A stretch of 64,000 nt of DNA, taken from assembly GCA_902780565.1 (NCBI GenBank), contig CACZGD010000006.1:1-64000 (forward strand), written 5' to 3'. Within the stretch, counting starts at the first letter, position 1. Every line of letters begins with the position of its first letter. This document shows, piece after piece, positions 60,158 to 64,000 of this stretch. The translations under genes were made by a program, and so were the position numbers. This DNA comes from Oscillospiraceae bacterium. Its GTDB lineage: Bacteria > Bacillota > Clostridia > Oscillospirales > Acutalibacteraceae. The notes under the pieces are model-generated. The model did no database searches. It was not told the DNA's origin and was given only the letters and a program-made list of their open reading frames with translations.

Positions 60158-61573
60158 ATGAAAAACCATGCGAAAAAAGCACTTGCTCTGACCCTTTCTT
60201 TCGTTCTTCTGCTGGCATGCGGGATCCCCGCGTTTGCCGCGACGAAAGAGACCGTGACAAAGTTCGGTGAAGCCGGCGGCTATCTCGCGATCGGAGACTC
60301 CATCTCCCGCGGCTGCGGCGCTGAAGGCTTCTACATCGATCAGGACAAGGCTGAAGGCGGTCAGTACGACGAATTCTTCCTTCGCAACGTGCAGGGCGCG
60401 GTTCCCACGCAGATCGCCGAAGCGGTTGGCTGTGTCATGCCGGACGATATGGAAGATCAGAACGCCACGTTCTGGCCCTGTTGCTATCCCGGAATGACGG
60501 TCGCGATGATGCTCGACCTGCTCGGCGTTGACGACGGTTTTACAGATGAGAAGCTCAACTATGCCTACTACGGCGATATGCTGAAGTATTTCGGCTATGA
60601 AGGTTCCTTCGACGGCGTTCGCGACGGCGATACCTACGTGGAAGGCGAATGCGGCAAATGCGGCAACATCATCGACCTGATCCAACGCGCTGACCTCATT
60701 ACGCTGCAGCTCGGCATGTGCGATATTTTCTATCGTACTTACCGCATCATCAGCAACGGCGGAATGCTTGCCGACGGTCTCAACTTTGATCTGAGCAGCA
60801 CCGACGCCATCAAGGAGCTTGTGACGACCGCCATCAAAGAGATGTGGTTCGGTTATAACTATTGGCTCCAGAATTATACGACCCTGCTTTCAAAGATCCA
60901 GGAGCTCAACCCCGACGCCACCATCGTTATGGTCGGTTCCTTCAACGTCGTCAACGAGCTGACCATCACCGACGAGATCTTGCTTCCTCTCGGCAATGTG
61001 ATATCGGTGATCACGGACCTGATGAATACGCATTATCGTGATTGGGAAAAGGAATACAACGTCCTTTATGCGGACGTTTCCAATACGGAAGTTCTTTCCG
61101 CGGAAAACGACTGGTCCCTTCTCGGCGAATTTATGGATAACACCTTTACAGGTACGCATCCCAGCCAGACCGGTTACGATTATATGGTCCGTCAGATCCT
61201 CGCCGTTCTCCCGCCGGAGACCGTGACGAAGGGCATTACCGTAGACCTCGGAAGATATGATAAGGTGGACTATGTCTACGTCGACGGTCTGCCCATGAAG
61301 AATTATACCGTTGAAAACTATATTCTTCACGTGCCTTACAGAGGACTTGTTGCGACGAATCTTACCGTTGGCGTGAAAAATGAAGACGGCACGATCTCGG
61401 TGCAGAGCTATTCTCTGACGTATTCGAACGGGACCTACGTCGCACACCGTATCGGCAGCAGAAACGACGTTGTGGATACTGTGACAAAACCCGCGAAGTC
61501 CCTGTTTGACCTTCTGAAGAGCCTGTTCCAGAAGATCGCTGATTTCTTTAAAAATCTGTTTAACAAGAATTGA
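60158..61573 (+). CDS. Secreted SGNH/GDSL hydrolase
   Basis: 471 residues from ATG 60158 (AGGAGG 7 bases upstream; the TTG at 60140 is rejected). Signal peptide of ~28 residues ending AFA. Block I GYLAIGDSISRGCG (nucleophile Ser), QLGMCDIF for block III (Cys in place of the usual Asn) and GTHPSQTGYDYM with the catalytic His. A C-terminal beta domain follows ~390 and the tail DLLKSLFQKIADFFKNLF is amphipathic and may contact the membrane. Esterase or deacetylase activity on a surface glycan or lipid is likely; substrate unknown. Confidence 0.82.
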   Translation: MKNHAKKALALTLSFVLLLACGIPAFAATKETVTKFGEAGGYLAIGDSISRGCGAEGFYIDQDKAEGGQYDEFFLRNVQGAVPTQIAEAVGCVMPDDMEDQNATFWPCCYPGMTVAMMLDLLGVDDGFTDEKLNYAYYGDMLKYFGYEGSFDGVRDGDTYVEGECGKCGNIIDLIQRADLITLQLGMCDIFYRTYRIISNGGMLADGLNFDLSSTDAIKELVTTAIKEMWFGYNYWLQNYTTLLSKIQELNPDATIVMVGSFNVVNELTITDEILLPLGNVISVITDLMNTHYRDWEKEYNVLYADVSNTEVLSAENDWSLLGEFMDNTFTGTHPSQTGYDYMVRQILAVLPPETVTKGITVDLGRYDKVDYVYVDGLPMKNYTVENYILHVPYRGLVATNLTVGVKNEDGTISVQSYSLTYSNGTYVAHRIGSRNDVVDTVTKPAKSLFDLLKSLFQKIADFFKNLFNKN

Positions 61574-61617
61574 TTCCCATTATTTGAATACCCCTTTTTC
61601 GGGAAGGAGTTGTTTCC

Positions 61618-62490
61618 ATGCATTGTCCGAAATGCGGGGGAGAAATCCCCTTCTATGACCTGAGAGCAAACTGCAAGCACTGCGGTGTTAATATTATGTA
61701 TTTCTCGCAGGAAGCCGGACTGATCCGCGACGCAAAGCGCACGGAGTTGGAAGGCGCTGTTGCTCGTATGGTCATTGCCAGGATCAAGGCGGCGTTTATC
61801 GGCAGTAAGGCGGCGATCGCGCGTATGATCTTGACGCTTGGTGCGATCGCGGTGCTGATGGTCCCGTTCGCCTCTCTGAAGATCCAGTTGCCACTATATG
61901 AAAATTCAATTTCCGCCGGACTGATCGGCTTGATCAGCAGTGCGACGAGCGGACTCCTGATGAAAACGCCGGACCTGTTGCAAAGCGCACTTTTGGGGCA
62001 GCACGTCAGGGCCTTCCTTGTCCCGGTCGGTATTCTGGTTGTTCTGCTTCTTTTGGGGCTTGTGATCCTTGTCGTTTATCTGGCAAGCTTTCTGCGTCTT
62101 GAAAAAATGACGCGTTTCATCAAAAACGCTTCCCTTGTCGGTACTGTGCTTGCTCTGCTCGGTCAGATCGCTGTGTTTGTGTTTGCAAACGGCAGCGGCC
62201 TGCCGGAGACGTCCGTTGTGAACATCCATCTTGGATTCGGCAGCCTTGCAACTGCCGCCGTCTGGTTTGCGATGTTTATGATCAACCGCTATATGCTGAA
62301 AAAAGGACTTGAACCGAAGTATCGTGAGAATGACCCGAAACGACGCGAGATCCTGAAGAAAGTCAGAGCCGGTGAGATCGACCTTGACAGTCTGCCGCTG
62401 CCTGTGCTCGAAAGTGAAGACGAACGCGAGGAACGTATTCATGCGCTGGAAGAAGCCATGAAAGCGGAAGAGGAGGGGAAAGAGCTATGA
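61618..62490 (+). CDS. Zinc-ribbon membrane protein of unknown function
   Basis: 290 residues. N-terminal zinc ribbon with CPKCGG and CKHCG (two CxxC pairs, residues 3-22), then four to five membrane helices and an acidic C-terminal tail (KAEEEGKEL). I do not recognise a named family. GGAAGGAG precedes the ATG. The stop overlaps the next gene by 4 bases, marking the start of a coupled set of uncharacterised membrane proteins. Confidence 0.75.
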   Translation: MHCPKCGGEIPFYDLRANCKHCGVNIMYFSQEAGLIRDAKRTELEGAVARMVIARIKAAFIGSKAAIARMILTLGAIAVLMVPFASLKIQLPLYENSISAGLIGLISSATSGLLMKTPDLLQSALLGQHVRAFLVPVGILVVLLLLGLVILVVYLASFLRLEKMTRFIKNASLVGTVLALLGQIAVFVFANGSGLPETSVVNIHLGFGSLATAAVWFAMFMINRYMLKKGLEPKYRENDPKRREILKKVRAGEIDLDSLPLPVLESEDEREERIHALEEAMKAEEEGKEL

Positions 62491-63932
62491 GTAAAAAGAA
62501 AATAAGCAAAAAACTCAAGATCTTTCTGATCGTTCTGATCGTTCTGATCCTGCTCGGCACCTGTTTCCTTGCGGTTGCGATTTATGCCCACAATGAGTTC
62601 ATAAAGGAACGTTCCTGGCTGCCGCCGAAATTACCCAAGCAACAGGCCTCCGCGTCCGAATTGCCGGATAATATCCATGACGCTTATGAATACGCCATGA
62701 AGCTTTATGATGAAGCGCTGCATGCCGAAGCCGTGGAGGGCAGTTGGCACACGGACGTGAATCTCGGCGGAGAAATGATCCTGCCCTTTGCGGACGCCGA
62801 TAACGCGCTCATCAGCATGGTGCGCGACAGCGCCGCTGGACCGGTGCAGGATCTGTATCCGCATGTTTCCGATGTGAAGATGACCGAAGAAAAAGCGGAC
62901 GATCTGCCGGTGATCAATCTCAAGGAATCCGATATCCTGGAATATAACTTCGATCATTTTGAGGCTTCAGACGTTTTCAACCGGAAAGGGGAGTACCTTT
63001 TCGATACTTATGAACTCGTTTTCAAGATCGACCCTTCTTTTGAGAACGCAGACGAGATCCGTCACGGTGCCGTATATGAGGGGATCTGCGATCTGCTGAA
63101 AGACGCGGTGACCGTGAACGATATTGACCTTGACGTTCAGGATGTGGAAATGCGGTTCCGCATTGACCGTCTGACGGACAGAATCGAGAGCGTGGACGTT
63201 TCCCGCAGCTATTCCGTGAAAGCGGACGTGACGCTTACGGACGAATTCGCCGGACTTCTGCCAGATGGCAAAAAAGAAGCGAGCGTAACGCTGCCCTATC
63301 AGGCAACAGAACACGTCAGCTTCATGTGGTATGGGCTTCACTTTACGGAGGATTATTTGGAACAGAAGCCGGACGATATTATCACCATGCCGCTTGAGAT
63401 CCATGTGAACGGCGCTGCCGTTCAGGGAGAGGATTTTACTGTGACTTATACGGTTTCCGCTCCCGAAACAATGGAGATCCAGGAGGACGGCTCCACAACG
63501 ATCCGGAAAGTCTGCGAAACCTCTGAGACGGAAGGCGTAAAGGTGACCGCCACGTTGGAGTATGACGGCAAGACGTATACCGACGATCTGCTCGTTTACA
63601 TCACCGAGCTTGATAAAACGACTGCCGGTATCCGATTCTATGAAGACAGCTTCACTGTGAGCGTTGGTAAATCTACAGCGCTTCCGGCTGACGTACGCGT
63701 ACCGATCAATGAGTCCGCGGAAAGCCGTGAGGAAGAAGAGTACGAGCTGACCTGCGTCTCTTCAGACCCGGATGCACTCTCGGTGGAAGAAGATGAAAAG
63801 AATATTTTCGTGCTCGCGCACAAAGTGACGGATTCACCTGTTACGGTATCTATTACAATGAAGTGCGGCGGACATACGTATTTTGCCGAGATCCCGGTAA
63901 CGATCACACAAGGAACGGAGGCGGATAAATAA
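62487..63932 (+). CDS. Membrane-anchored extracellular protein of unknown function
   Basis: 481 residues. Basic N-terminus, one membrane helix (~11-33), then a long extracellular part rich in beta-type sequence. Repeated beta-sandwich-like stretches are seen (VNGAAVQGEDFTVTYTVSA, GVKVTATLEYDGKTYTDDL, TVSITMKCGGHTYFAEIPVT). No catalytic motif recognised. It overlaps the zinc-ribbon gene by 4 bases and the next gene by 1 base (TAATG), so the three are translationally coupled and probably form a complex. Confidence 0.72.
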   Translation: MSKKKISKKLKIFLIVLIVLILLGTCFLAVAIYAHNEFIKERSWLPPKLPKQQASASELPDNIHDAYEYAMKLYDEALHAEAVEGSWHTDVNLGGEMILPFADADNALISMVRDSAAGPVQDLYPHVSDVKMTEEKADDLPVINLKESDILEYNFDHFEASDVFNRKGEYLFDTYELVFKIDPSFENADEIRHGAVYEGICDLLKDAVTVNDIDLDVQDVEMRFRIDRLTDRIESVDVSRSYSVKADVTLTDEFAGLLPDGKKEASVTLPYQATEHVSFMWYGLHFTEDYLEQKPDDIITMPLEIHVNGAAVQGEDFTVTYTVSAPETMEIQEDGSTTIRKVCETSETEGVKVTATLEYDGKTYTDDLLVYITELDKTTAGIRFYEDSFTVSVGKSTALPADVRVPINESAESREEEEYELTCVSSDPDALSVEEDEKNIFVLAHKVTDSPVTVSITMKCGGHTYFAEIPVTITQGTEADK

Positions 63933-64000
63933 TGGCGGAAAACAAACAAGCGGAAAGCGCCGTCCTGGAGAAAAAGCAGGATAATAATATTTTCCGCAGT
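63932..64000 (+). CDS. Partial gene running off the window
   Basis: Starts at an ATG overlapping the preceding stop (TAATG). Only 23 codons are visible (MAENKQAESAVLEKK...), a charged start without a signal peptide. No function can be assigned. Confidence 0.6.
   Translation, partial: MAENKQAESAVLEKKQDNNIFRS

Noticed and set aside
1..64000. CRISPR array, prophage or rRNA operon
   Set aside because: No regularly spaced repeats with spacers, no phage structural genes and no rRNA-like stretches were seen.

Overview
The window looks like a chromosome segment of an anaerobic, gut- or rumen-type Clostridia (Oscillospirales-like Firmicutes). The evidence is consistent AGGAGG-type ribosome binding sites, sigma-A promoters with 17-base spacers, SAM-I and FMN riboswitches in the Firmicutes arrangement (metK, ribU), an aldehyde ferredoxin oxidoreductase with a tungstate transporter, lipobox lipoproteins, and no outer-membrane genes. 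The species cannot be named from sequence alone. Coding density is high and no gene-free stretch exceeds about 300 bases.

Layout. 1-5.9 kb: a run of small, unrelated accessory enzymes (GNATs, a MazG-like pyrophosphohydrolase, NUDIX, a RibD-C reductase, a DUF6933/pRiA4b ORF-3 protein). It also holds a methyltransferase fragment, a frameshifted GNAT and a transposon-type TnpV gene, and it ends next to a tRNA-Leu; it may be a genomic island. 6.2-11.2 kb: a membrane protein, a SpoVD/PBP2-type transpeptidase, MntP, a DUF2804 protein and a broken glycerophosphodiesterase. 11.2-22 kb: nucleoside salvage with deoC, deoD, a phosphopentomutase-cytidine deaminase fusion, a BMP-type nucleoside ABC transporter (one permease interrupted by an in-frame TGA at a probable Trp position), pyrimidine-nucleoside phosphorylase, uridine kinase and yraN. 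22-29.4 kb: a PAP2 phosphatase, a sugar isomerase-like protein, a phosphoesterase, three small coupled genes of unknown role, a 33-residue peptide gene, a lipoprotein, a ComEA-like protein, metK behind a SAM-I riboswitch, and ribU behind an FMN riboswitch. 29.6-38.7 kb: a WYL regulator with a GH35 beta-galactosidase, a membrane-anchored parvulin, a lipase-like protein and a large frameshifted GH31 glycosidase carrying a PA14 domain.

38.7-49.9 kb is a coherent tungsten-cofactor/AOR island. Leftward it carries tupA-tupB-tupC, two MoeA proteins (one fused to a periplasmic-binding-protein-like domain), moaC, moaA and a MOSC protein, behind a probable Moco/Tuco riboswitch. Rightward it carries mogA, a ThiF/MoeB-like E1, AOR, a MoaD-like di-glycine protein and a four-cluster ferredoxin. 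The two arms would import tungstate, build the pterin cofactor, insert it into AOR and provide an electron partner. tRNA-Gln and tRNA-Val follow.

51.5-64 kb: a GH38 alpha-mannosidase diverges from a LytS-type histidine kinase and a response regulator with a SARP/BTAD-like output domain. A tandem 11-base repeat lies exactly 8 bases upstream of the -10 of both the mannosidase and the response regulator gene, the geometry known for SARP promoters, so the system probably activates itself and the mannosidase. A metallophosphoesterase, a GH3-type (auxin-responsive family) adenylating enzyme, a secreted SGNH hydrolase and an uncharacterised membrane-protein operon follow and run off the window. Five genes in the window are interrupted (truncation, frameshift, deletion or nonsense). 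Some of these could be assembly errors; each is listed separately.
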